A stretch of 28,617 nucleotides of DNA from contig CAYFQM010000008.1 in NCBI GenBank assembly GCA_964345385.1, positions 1-28,617 on the forward strand. The letters run 5' to 3'. Of the stretch, positions 1 through 6,671 are shown piece by piece. Position 1 is the first letter of the stretch; each line of letters starts with the position of its first letter. This DNA is from CAG-1000 sp964345385. GTDB lineage: Bacteria > Bacillota_I > Bacilli_A > RF39 > UBA660. Both the position numbers and the translations under genes were made by a program. The notes beneath the pieces were generated by a model. It made no database searches, was not told where the DNA came from, and saw only the letters and a list, made by a program, of their open reading frames with translations.

Positions 1-123
1 GGTGGAGGCGGAGGCGGAGGCGGAGCTATACAAATAAATGCAACTAATTGGGGAGCGTGTCGTACAGGTAAACCTGGCGGAAATGGTGGTTCAGGCGTAG
101 TAATGTTAAGAAACGCTAGATAA
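1..123 (+). CDS. C-terminus of a glycine-rich protein (5' end outside window)
   Basis: Frame 1 is open from the window edge to TAA at 121-123 and encodes about 40 residues. It begins with a run of eight glycines coded by GGAGGC-type repeats and ends with a GGNGGSGVVMLR-like segment. That ending resembles the C-terminal glycine-rich domain of many secreted or surface proteins and phage tail-fibre-like proteins, where a Gly-rich stretch closes with GGSGxVxxR. The local GC content is far above the rest of the window because of the glycine codons. Most of the gene is upstream, so its role cannot be stated. A terminator follows directly. Confidence 0.7.
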   Translation, partial: GGGGGGGGAIQINATNWGACRTGKPGGNGGSGVVMLRNAR

Positions 124-129
124 ATTAAT

Positions 130-160
130 AAAAGAATTTCTATAATTAGAAGTTCTTTTT
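130..160 (+). terminator. Intrinsic terminator after the glycine-rich gene
   Basis: An 11-bp stem pairs AAAAGAATTTC (130-140) with GAAGTTCTTTT (149-159), with one G-T pair and an 8-nt loop, and runs into T's. It separates the upstream gene from the heat-shock promoter. Confidence 0.75.
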
Positions 161-173
161 AATTTTAAAAGAA

Positions 174-200
174 TTAGCACTCAACTATTGACATTGCTAA
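174..200 (+). promoter_or_regulatory. CIRCE operator 1 (HrcA binding site), overlapping the -35
   Basis: The left arm TTAGCACTC (174-182) matches the CIRCE consensus exactly. After 9 nt the right arm CATTGCTAA (192-200) matches GAGTGCTAA at 7 of 9 positions. The site covers the -35 hexamer of the hrcA promoter, so bound HrcA would block RNA polymerase. Confidence 0.8.
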
Positions 201-216
201 AAAATCATAATATAAT
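188..216 (+). promoter_or_regulatory. Sigma-A promoter of the hrcA operon
   Basis: TTGACA at 188-193 and TATAAT at 211-216 are separated by exactly 17 bp, a perfect vegetative consensus. It lies between two CIRCE operators, which fits a strong promoter held down by HrcA and released on heat shock. Confidence 0.93.
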
Positions 217-220
217 ACTA

Positions 221-247
221 TTAGCACTGCAAAAATAAGAGTGCTAG
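221..247 (+). promoter_or_regulatory. CIRCE operator 2, downstream of the -10
   Basis: TTAGCACTG (221-229), 9 nt, GAGTGCTAG (239-247): each arm matches the CIRCE consensus at 8 of 9 positions and the arms are fully complementary. It covers the expected transcription start and ends just before the hrcA ribosome binding site. Confidence 0.93.
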
Positions 248-258
248 AAGGAGGATAT

Positions 259-1275
259 ATGATAGGAACTAGGCAAAAAGAACTATTAAAATGTATAGTA
301 GAAGAATACATTAAAACTGTTAAACCTGTTGGAAGTAAATCATTATGTAAGAAGTTTAAAGTTAGTTCTGCTACTATTAGAAATGATATGGCTGCTTTAG
401 AAGAAGCTGGATACTTAGAAAAAACTCATATATCTTCAGGAAGGATTCCATCTGAAGCTGGATATAGATATTATGTTGACAATTTAATGGAAGTAAAAAA
501 AATAACTGCAGATGATATGCTTAAATTGCAAACAATATTTAATAATAATAAATTAGATATTAATGATGCAATTAGTAAGAGTTTAGAAATAGTTAGTGAT
601 ATAACTAACTATACATCAGTTGTTTTAGGTAGAGAGTCAACTTTAAGTAGACTTCAAAAAGTAGAGATTATTCCTATAACACCAACGCAAGTAGTCGCGG
701 TAGTTGTTACTGATAAAGGTTATGTAGAAAATAAAAATGTTGTTTTTAATGAAGCGGTTGATATTGAAGAAATAACTAAAACTACTGAGTTATTAAATAA
801 GATGTTAGTTGGTACTCTTTTAAATGAAGTTGCTCGTAAACTTGAATATGAAATTAAACCAATTATTAGAAATTATATTCAAAATTATAAAGTTGTGTAC
901 AATGCATTTTATGATGCACTTTCTAATTTTACTTCTCCAAGTAATGTTAAATTTAGTGGTAAAACCAACATATTAAAACAACCAGAATTCAATACAGTTG
1001 ATGATATTAAAAACATTATAAGTAAATTTGAAAGCGAAGAAATGGTGAGTAAAATTGAAGGTACTGATGATGAGGTTAAGGTATATATTGGAAGTGAAAG
1101 TGAAATAGATGATAATGTTACTATTGTCAAAACAAAATATTGCGCTGGTGGAAAAGAAGGAACTATCGCAGTAATTGGTCCAAAGAGAATGGATTATGAA
1201 AGAGTAGTTAATATGATGGAATATATTAAAAAACACATTGAAAGAAAGGAAGAAGAAAGTGACAAAGAAAACTAA
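259..1275 (+). CDS. hrcA: Heat-inducible transcription repressor HrcA
   Basis: HrcA binds CIRCE operators and represses the dnaK and groE operons; it needs GroEL for activity. The 338-residue protein is the usual length. Residues 1-75 form the winged helix, with the family signature SSATIRNDMAALEEAGYLEK followed by SSGRIPSEAGYRYYVD (59-74). The rest is the GAF-like dimerisation and inserted domain. ATG at 259 is the start: AAGGAGG at 248-254 is well placed, and an in-frame GTG at 241 lies inside the second CIRCE. The first gene of its operon, preceded by two CIRCE sites, it is presumably autoregulated. It overlaps grpE by 17 nt. Confidence 0.97.
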   Translation: MIGTRQKELLKCIVEEYIKTVKPVGSKSLCKKFKVSSATIRNDMAALEEAGYLEKTHISSGRIPSEAGYRYYVDNLMEVKKITADDMLKLQTIFNNNKLDINDAISKSLEIVSDITNYTSVVLGRESTLSRLQKVEIIPITPTQVVAVVVTDKGYVENKNVVFNEAVDIEEITKTTELLNKMLVGTLLNEVARKLEYEIKPIIRNYIQNYKVVYNAFYDALSNFTSPSNVKFSGKTNILKQPEFNTVDDIKNIISKFESEEMVSKIEGTDDEVKVYIGSESEIDDNVTIVKTKYCAGGKEGTIAVIGPKRMDYERVVNMMEYIKKHIERKEEESDKEN

Positions 1276-1828
1276 AAAAGAATCTAAAAGTAAAGTGAAG
1301 GAAGAGACAAAAGTTAATGTAGAAGAATGTACTAGTGATTGCTCTACATGCCTTGGATGTGAAACAGACCCTGAACTTACAATTCAATTGTTAGAAGTTA
1401 AAAATAAAGAACTTGAAGAAAAATATATTAGATTACAAGCTGAATACTTAAATTTTAAAACTAGAACACAAGCAGAAGTAAGTAAAATGCTTAAGTATGA
1501 GGGTGAAGAATTAATAAAACAAATTTTAGTAATAAAAGATGATTTAGAAAGAGCTTGTATAATTGATGATAATGATTTATCTGATGAAGTAAGTAAATTC
1601 TTAAGTGGATTTAAGATGATACTTGGTTCACTTAATAATGTTCTTGAAGAAAGAGAAATTAAAGAAATAGATTGTTTAGGAAAAGAGTTTGATCCAAATG
1701 TAGCTAATGCTGTATTGGTTGAACAAGATCCTAACAAGCCAGAAAATGTAGTTGTTGAAGTCTTAACAAAAGGGTATACATATAAAGATAAGATAATTAG
1801 ACATGCTGCAGTGAAAGTAAATAAATAG
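1259..1828 (+). CDS. grpE: Nucleotide exchange factor GrpE (GTG start)
   Basis: GrpE releases ADP from DnaK in the DnaK-DnaJ-GrpE cycle. The 189-residue protein has a charged, Lys/Glu-rich N-terminus, a long coiled-coil helix (about 40-100) and the C-terminal beta domain, with hallmarks such as GKEFDPNVANAVL and VVEVLTKGYTYKDKIIRHA close to the end. The start chosen is GTG at 1259, with AAGGAAG a few bases upstream; the alternative TTG at 1238 has no clear ribosome binding site. The gene overlaps the hrcA end by 17 nt, suggesting translational coupling. An oddity is a four-cysteine cluster (C24, C28, C31, C34; spacing CxxxCxxCxxC) just before the coiled coil, which is not part of the usual GrpE. 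Confidence 0.96.
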   Translation: MTKKTKKESKSKVKEETKVNVEECTSDCSTCLGCETDPELTIQLLEVKNKELEEKYIRLQAEYLNFKTRTQAEVSKMLKYEGEELIKQILVIKDDLERACIIDDNDLSDEVSKFLSGFKMILGSLNNVLEEREIKEIDCLGKEFDPNVANAVLVEQDPNKPENVVVEVLTKGYTYKDKIIRHAAVKVNK

Positions 1829-1844
1829 AAAGGAAGGATTTAAA

Positions 1845-3701
1845 ATGGCAAAAACAAATAAAGTAATAGGTATAGACCTTGGAACAACTAATAGTTGTGT
1901 TAGTGTTCTTGAGGGTGGGGAGCCTAAAGTAATCCCTAATGCTGAAGGTAATAGAACTACTCCTTCAGTAGTAAGTTTTAAAAATGGAGAAATAAGAGTA
2001 GGAGATGTTGCTAAAAGAGAAGCACAAACTTCTACAAATGTAATTAGTTCAATTAAAAGAAAGATGGGATCATCTTCAAAAGTAGAAGCAGAAGGAGAAA
2101 AATATACTCCTGAACAAATCAGTGCTAAAATTCTTATGAATTTAAAAGAAACAGCTGAGAGTTATTTAGGAGCAGAAGTTACTAAAGCAGTTATTACTGT
2201 TCCTGCATATTTTGATGATGCTCAAAGACAAGCAACAAAGAATGCTGGTAAAATAGCTGGTTTAGAAGTAGAAAGAATTATAAATGAACCTACTGCTGCA
2301 GCTCTTGCATATGGTCTTGATAAACAAGATAACACTCATACAATATTAGTATATGATTTAGGTGGTGGAACATTTGATGTTTCTATATTAGAACTTGGAG
2401 ATGGTGTATTTGAAGTTAAATCAACATCTGGAAATAACAAACTAGGTGGAGATGATTTTGATGATAGAATTATTGAACATTTAGTTGATACATTTAAAAA
2501 AGAAAATGGTGTAGATTTATCAAAAGATAAATTAGCAATGCAAAGATTAAAAGAAGGAGCTGAAAAAGCTAAAAAAGATTTATCTGGTGTAAAACAAACT
2601 CAAATTAGTTTGCCTTTTATAACACAAGGAGAAAGTGGACCACTTCACTTAGATATGACTTTAACTAGAGCTAAGTTTGAAGAATTAATATCTGATTTAG
2701 TAGAATCAACTAGAAAACCAGTTAAAGATGCTTTAAAAGAAGCTAAATTAACTAAAAAAGATATAGATAAAGTATTATTAGTAGGTGGATCTACAAGAAT
2801 TCCTTTAGTACAAGAAGTAGTAAAAGATGAACTTGGAAAAGAACCTTCAAAAGAAGTTAACCCAGATGAAGTTGTAGCAATGGGAGCTGCTATTCAAGGT
2901 GGTGTTTTAACTGGTGAAGTAGATGATTTAGTATTACTTGATGTAACTCCACTTTCATTAGGTATTGAAACTCTTGGGAATGTTATGACTATATTAATAC
3001 CAAGAAATACTACAATACCAACAACTAAATCACAAGTATTTTCAACAGCAGCTGATAATCAACCTGCAGTTGATATACATGTACTTCAAGGTGAAAGACC
3101 AATGGCAGCTGACAATAAAACACTTGGAAATTTCCAACTTACTAACATACCACCAGCACCAAGAGGAGTACCTCAAATTGAGGTTTCATTTGATATAGAT
3201 GCAAATGGTATTGTTAATGTTAAAGCAAAAGATTTAGGAACTAATAAAGAACAATCAATTACAATAACATCATCTTCTAATTTGACTGATGATGAGATTG
3301 ATAAAATGATTAAAGAAGCAGAATCTAATAAAGAAGAAGATAAAAAACGTAAAGAAGAAGCAGATGTTAGAAATGATGCTGAAAGTTTAGTGTTCCAAAC
3401 TGAAAAAACATTAAAAGATTTTGGTGATAAAGTTTCTTCAAAAGAAAAAGAAGAAATAGAAGATCTAGTTAAAGAATTAAAAGAAAAACTTGAAAAAGAT
3501 GATACTGAAGATATTAAATCAGCAACAGAAAAATTAAGTGAAAAAATAATGGCAATTTCTTCTAAAGTATATGAAGAAGCTGCTAAAGAAAAAGAAGCGG
3601 CTTCAAATACTGAAAGGCCTTCTGAAGAAGAGGCAGAAGAAAAAGAAGAAAAGAAAACTAAAAAATCAAAAGTAAAAGATGCAGAATATGTAGAAAAATA
3701 A
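1845..3701 (+). CDS. dnaK: Molecular chaperone DnaK (Hsp70)
   Basis: ATP-dependent Hsp70 chaperone that binds unfolded segments with DnaJ and GrpE as co-chaperones. The 618-residue length is typical of Firmicutes. The phosphate-1 motif IGIDLGTTNSCVS is at about 8-20, the phosphate-2 region DLGGGTFDVSILE and the adenosine motif LLVGGSTRIPLVQ follow, then the linker DLVLLDVTPLSLGIE and the substrate-binding domain. The C-terminus is extended by a Glu/Lys-rich low-complexity stretch and ends in DAEYVEK, close to the usual terminal motif. It starts 16 nt after grpE with a good AAGGAAGG site and shares the CIRCE-controlled promoter. A short terminator follows. Confidence 0.99.
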   Translation: MAKTNKVIGIDLGTTNSCVSVLEGGEPKVIPNAEGNRTTPSVVSFKNGEIRVGDVAKREAQTSTNVISSIKRKMGSSSKVEAEGEKYTPEQISAKILMNLKETAESYLGAEVTKAVITVPAYFDDAQRQATKNAGKIAGLEVERIINEPTAAALAYGLDKQDNTHTILVYDLGGGTFDVSILELGDGVFEVKSTSGNNKLGGDDFDDRIIEHLVDTFKKENGVDLSKDKLAMQRLKEGAEKAKKDLSGVKQTQISLPFITQGESGPLHLDMTLTRAKFEELISDLVESTRKPVKDALKEAKLTKKDIDKVLLVGGSTRIPLVQEVVKDELGKEPSKEVNPDEVVAMGAAIQGGVLTGEVDDLVLLDVTPLSLGIETLGNVMTILIPRNTTIPTTKSQVFSTAADNQPAVDIHVLQGERPMAADNKTLGNFQLTNIPPAPRGVPQIEVSFDIDANGIVNVKAKDLGTNKEQSITITSSSNLTDDEIDKMIKEAESNKEEDKKRKEEADVRNDAESLVFQTEKTLKDFGDKVSSKEKEEIEDLVKELKEKLEKDDTEDIKSATEKLSEKIMAISSKVYEEAAKEKEAASNTERPSEEEAEEKEEKKTKKSKVKDAEYVEK

Positions 3702-3708
3702 TTAATAC

Positions 3709-3730
3709 AAGGCTCCTTGTGAGCCTTTTA
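3709..3730 (+). terminator. Short terminator or attenuator after dnaK
   Basis: AAGGCTC (3709-3715), loop CTTGT, GAGCCTT (3721-3727), then a weak T-run (TTTTATT). No promoter is visible in the 20 bases between it and pepF, so pepF-dnaJ is probably reached by partial readthrough, giving more DnaK than DnaJ. Confidence 0.75.
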
Positions 3731-3749
3731 TTAAGTAAGCGGAGGAATA

Positions 3750-5540
3750 ATGAAAAATAAATATTCATGGGATATAACTAAGATATATAAAACTGATAAA
3801 GAATTTATGGATTCTTTTATTGAAATAGATAAATTAAAAGACAAAATATTAGTGTATAAGGGTCATATTTTAGATGATGAAAATACTTTATATGAATTTC
3901 TAACTTTAGAGGGTGATTTAAATTTATTGTTAGAAAAATCATATGTATATGCTTGGTTAAAATATTATAAAGATATGGCTGATGTTAATTATCAAAAAGA
4001 CAAAGAATTAATTACAAAAAAATTAGTTGATATATCTAGTGAAATGTCTTTTATTCTTCCAGAATTATTAAAAAAAGATTCTGATTATGTTAAAGAGCTT
4101 ATTACAAAAAACAAAAAATTAGAAAAATATAAATTCAATTTAGAAAAAATATATAGATATAAAAAACATACATTATCTGAAGTAGAAGAAAAGATGTTAG
4201 GTAGTATGATTGATATATTTAATATATCAAATAATGCATATATGAATTTATCAAATACTGATGTTAGTTATGGAAAAATAAAAGATGAAAATAATAAACT
4301 GGTAGAACTTACTAATTCAAATTATAGTAAATATATTCAATCTAATAATAGAAAAGTTAGAAAAGCAGCTTTTGATAAAATGTATTTATATTACAAGAAT
4401 CATATTAATACTTTTAGCTCATTATATGTAGGAAGTATTAAATGTGATAGTGTGCATTCAAAGTTAAGAAAATATAAAAGTAGTTTATCTGCTTCACTAT
4501 ATAAAGATAATATAAATGAAAAGTTATATACTTCTTTAATAGAAGTAGTAGATAAAAATATAGATTTATTAAAAGAATACTATAAAATAAAAGGAGAGTT
4601 CTTAGGTATAGAAAATTTACATATGTATGATATTTATTGTAATATGGAAAATAATTTTTCTAAAAACATAGATATACCAGCTGCTTTAAAAATGTTATAT
4701 GAAGCATTTAAAGTTTTAGGAAATGATTATATTAAAAATTTTAAACGTCTAATTGATAATAATTCAGTTGATTTTCTTCCCACTAAAAATAAAATAAGTG
4801 GGGCATTCCAATCGGGTGTATATGGAGTAGATCCGTATGTAAGTTTAAATTATGAAAACGATATAAATAGTGTTAGTACATTGGCTCATGAAATGGGACA
4901 TGCAATGCATACATATTATGCACAAATAAATAATGAATATCATAATGCATCATATCCAATCTTTTTAGCAGAAGTAGCATCTACTGTTAATGAAATATTA
5001 TTTAATGAATATATGTATCAAAAGTCAAAAACTATAGATGAAAAAATATATTATTTATTTGAGTTTTTAGATAAATTTAAAGCAACTGTATATAGACAAG
5101 TAATGTTTGCTGAATTTGAATATTTAATGCATACTAAATATGAAAAAGATGGAGTTGTTACTAAAGACGATTTATGCAGCGTTTATTATGAATTAAATAA
5201 AAAACATTTTGATAAAGTTATAAATGTAGATAAAGACATTCAATATGAATGGGCAAGGATACCACATTTTTATGATATGTTTTATGTATATAAATATGCA
5301 ACTGGATTTATTAGTGCTTTAATAATAGTAAATAAACTTCAAAATGAAAAAGGATTTAATGAAAAATATATAAAAGAATTTTTATCTAAAGGAGGAAGTG
5401 ATTATCCTTTAAACATTCTTTTAAATATTGGTGTTGATATAACTAATATTGAAGTTTTAAATAGTGCATTTGAAATATTTAATAATAAATTAAATATACT
5501 TAAGAATTTAATAAATGAAAGGAGAAAAAATGGCAAATAA
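3750..5540 (+). CDS. pepF: Oligoendopeptidase F (M3B zinc metallopeptidase)
   Basis: PepF cleaves short peptides in the cytoplasm, typically 7-17 residues. The 596-residue protein has the M3 catalytic motif HEMGH at 380-384 (zinc ligands H380 and H384, catalytic E381) and a third ligand candidate E408 in FLAEVAST. The N-terminal half is the all-helical PepF domain. Translation starts at ATG 3750 behind GGAGG (3741-3745). The gene lies between dnaK and dnaJ, and its last 11 nt overlap the dnaJ start, so it is translationally linked to the chaperone operon. This position suggests a role in clearing peptides made by stress proteolysis, which is inference. Confidence 0.95.
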   Translation: MKNKYSWDITKIYKTDKEFMDSFIEIDKLKDKILVYKGHILDDENTLYEFLTLEGDLNLLLEKSYVYAWLKYYKDMADVNYQKDKELITKKLVDISSEMSFILPELLKKDSDYVKELITKNKKLEKYKFNLEKIYRYKKHTLSEVEEKMLGSMIDIFNISNNAYMNLSNTDVSYGKIKDENNKLVELTNSNYSKYIQSNNRKVRKAAFDKMYLYYKNHINTFSSLYVGSIKCDSVHSKLRKYKSSLSASLYKDNINEKLYTSLIEVVDKNIDLLKEYYKIKGEFLGIENLHMYDIYCNMENNFSKNIDIPAALKMLYEAFKVLGNDYIKNFKRLIDNNSVDFLPTKNKISGAFQSGVYGVDPYVSLNYENDINSVSTLAHEMGHAMHTYYAQINNEYHNASYPIFLAEVASTVNEILFNEYMYQKSKTIDEKIYYLFEFLDKFKATVYRQVMFAEFEYLMHTKYEKDGVVTKDDLCSVYYELNKKHFDKVINVDKDIQYEWARIPHFYDMFYVYKYATGFISALIIVNKLQNEKGFNEKYIKEFLSKGGSDYPLNILLNIGVDITNIEVLNSAFEIFNNKLNILKNLINERRKNGK

Positions 5541-6654
5541 GAAAGATTATTATGAAATATTAGGTGTTTCTAAAGATGCTTCTGAAGATGAGATAAAAAG
5601 TGCTTTTAGAAAGAAAGCTAAAGAATATCATCCTGATTTAAATAAAAATCCAGATGCTTCTGAAAAGTTTAAAGAAGCACAAGAAGCTTATGCATGCCTT
5701 TCAGACAAAAATAATCGTGAAAAATATGATAAATTTGGTCACTCTGCATTTAGTAATTCAATGGGTGGAGGAGGATTTGAGGGTAATCCTTTTGCTGATT
5801 TTGATTTTACTGATATATTTAGTGATATATTTGGTTCTTTTGGAGGAGGATTTAGTAATTTTTCATCATCAAGAACTAGTAGAAGACAAAAAGGAAGAGA
5901 CAGTTTATATGGAATGGATATTGAGTTTATGGAGGCAGCATTTGGATGTACTAAAGAAATAGAGTTAGAACTAAATGAGAAATGTCCTTCTTGTGATGGT
6001 CTTGGAGGGTATGATGCTAGGACTTGTAGTGAATGTGGTGGTTCAGGTGTAGTTATTAGTCAAACAAATACTATATTTGGGACAATGCAATCTAGAGTTA
6101 CATGTCCTAGATGCAAAGGTACTGGTCAAGAATTTTCAAGAGAATGTAAAGAATGTAGATCTACTGGTATAGTAAGAAATAGAAAAAAAATTACAATTGA
6201 AATACCAGCTGGAATAGATACTGGAGAACAATTAAGACTTAGTGGAAAAGGAGAAGCTGGATTAAATGGTGGTCCTAATGGAGACTTATATATTGAAATA
6301 AATGTTTTAGCTCATCCATTATATAAAAGAGATGGAAATGATATATATATTGATTTACCAGTTACAATAACAGATTTATGTTTAGGTTGTAAAAAAAGCA
6401 TTCATACTTTTGATGGTGAAGTAGAACTTAAAATAAAAGAAGGTTCTCAACCAGGAGACATATTAAGAATAAAATCTAAGGGTATTAATAATCCAGATGA
6501 ATATAAAAAAGGTGATTTTTATTGTAAATTAAAACTAATTATTCCATCATCTTTATCTAGGACTCAAAAGAAATTATTAGAAGAGTTAGAAGAAACAGAT
6601 TTAGAAGATGAACTAGAATTTAGAAAGTTTAATAAATTAAATAAAGGTTTATAA
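5530..6654 (+). CDS. dnaJ: Chaperone protein DnaJ (Hsp40)
   Basis: Type I Hsp40 co-chaperone that stimulates the DnaK ATPase and delivers substrates. The 374 residues show the J domain (3-70) with HPD at 34-36, a Gly/Phe-rich region (about 74-115), and the zinc-finger domain with four CxxC pairs (C152/C155, C166/C169, C192/C195, C206/C209), followed by the two C-terminal beta domains. Repeats 1-3 keep CxxCxGxG; the fourth is CKECRSTG, losing the first Gly. The start is ATG 5530 behind AAAGGAG (5518-5524); an in-frame ATG at 5515 precedes that site and is unlikely. The start overlaps the pepF end by 11 nt. The stop lies within a terminator stem. Confidence 0.98.
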   Translation: MANKKDYYEILGVSKDASEDEIKSAFRKKAKEYHPDLNKNPDASEKFKEAQEAYACLSDKNNREKYDKFGHSAFSNSMGGGGFEGNPFADFDFTDIFSDIFGSFGGGFSNFSSSRTSRRQKGRDSLYGMDIEFMEAAFGCTKEIELELNEKCPSCDGLGGYDARTCSECGGSGVVISQTNTIFGTMQSRVTCPRCKGTGQEFSRECKECRSTGIVRNRKKITIEIPAGIDTGEQLRLSGKGEAGLNGGPNGDLYIEINVLAHPLYKRDGNDIYIDLPVTITDLCLGCKKSIHTFDGEVELKIKEGSQPGDILRIKSKGINNPDEYKKGDFYCKLKLIIPSSLSRTQKKLLEELEETDLEDELEFRKFNKLNKGL

Positions 6655-6670
6655 ATATATAAACCTTTTT
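6643..6670. terminator. Bidirectional terminator between dnaJ and the ABC permease
   Basis: An 11-bp perfect stem AAAGGTTTATA (6643-6653) / TATAAACCTTT (6658-6668) with loop AATA runs into T's on the plus strand and into a T-rich stretch on the minus strand. It can end both convergent units, and it overlaps the dnaJ stop codon. Confidence 0.85.
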
Positions 6671-6671
6671 A

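Noticed and set aside
1..25. GGAGGC repeat as a mobile or regulatory repeat
   Set aside because: It encodes a polyglycine tract in the frame that continues to the stop at 121, so it is coding low complexity.
241..258. Upstream GTG start for hrcA at 241
   Set aside because: It lies inside the second CIRCE operator and before the AAGGAGG site; ATG at 259 is well spaced and matches the HrcA N-terminus.
909..1236. Minus-strand open frames within hrcA, grpE and other genes
   Set aside because: They lie opposite clear conserved genes, have no ribosome binding site and give low-complexity translations.
5515..5529. Upstream ATG start for dnaJ at 5515
   Set aside because: It precedes the AAAGGAG site that serves ATG 5530, and DnaJ proteins begin at the latter.
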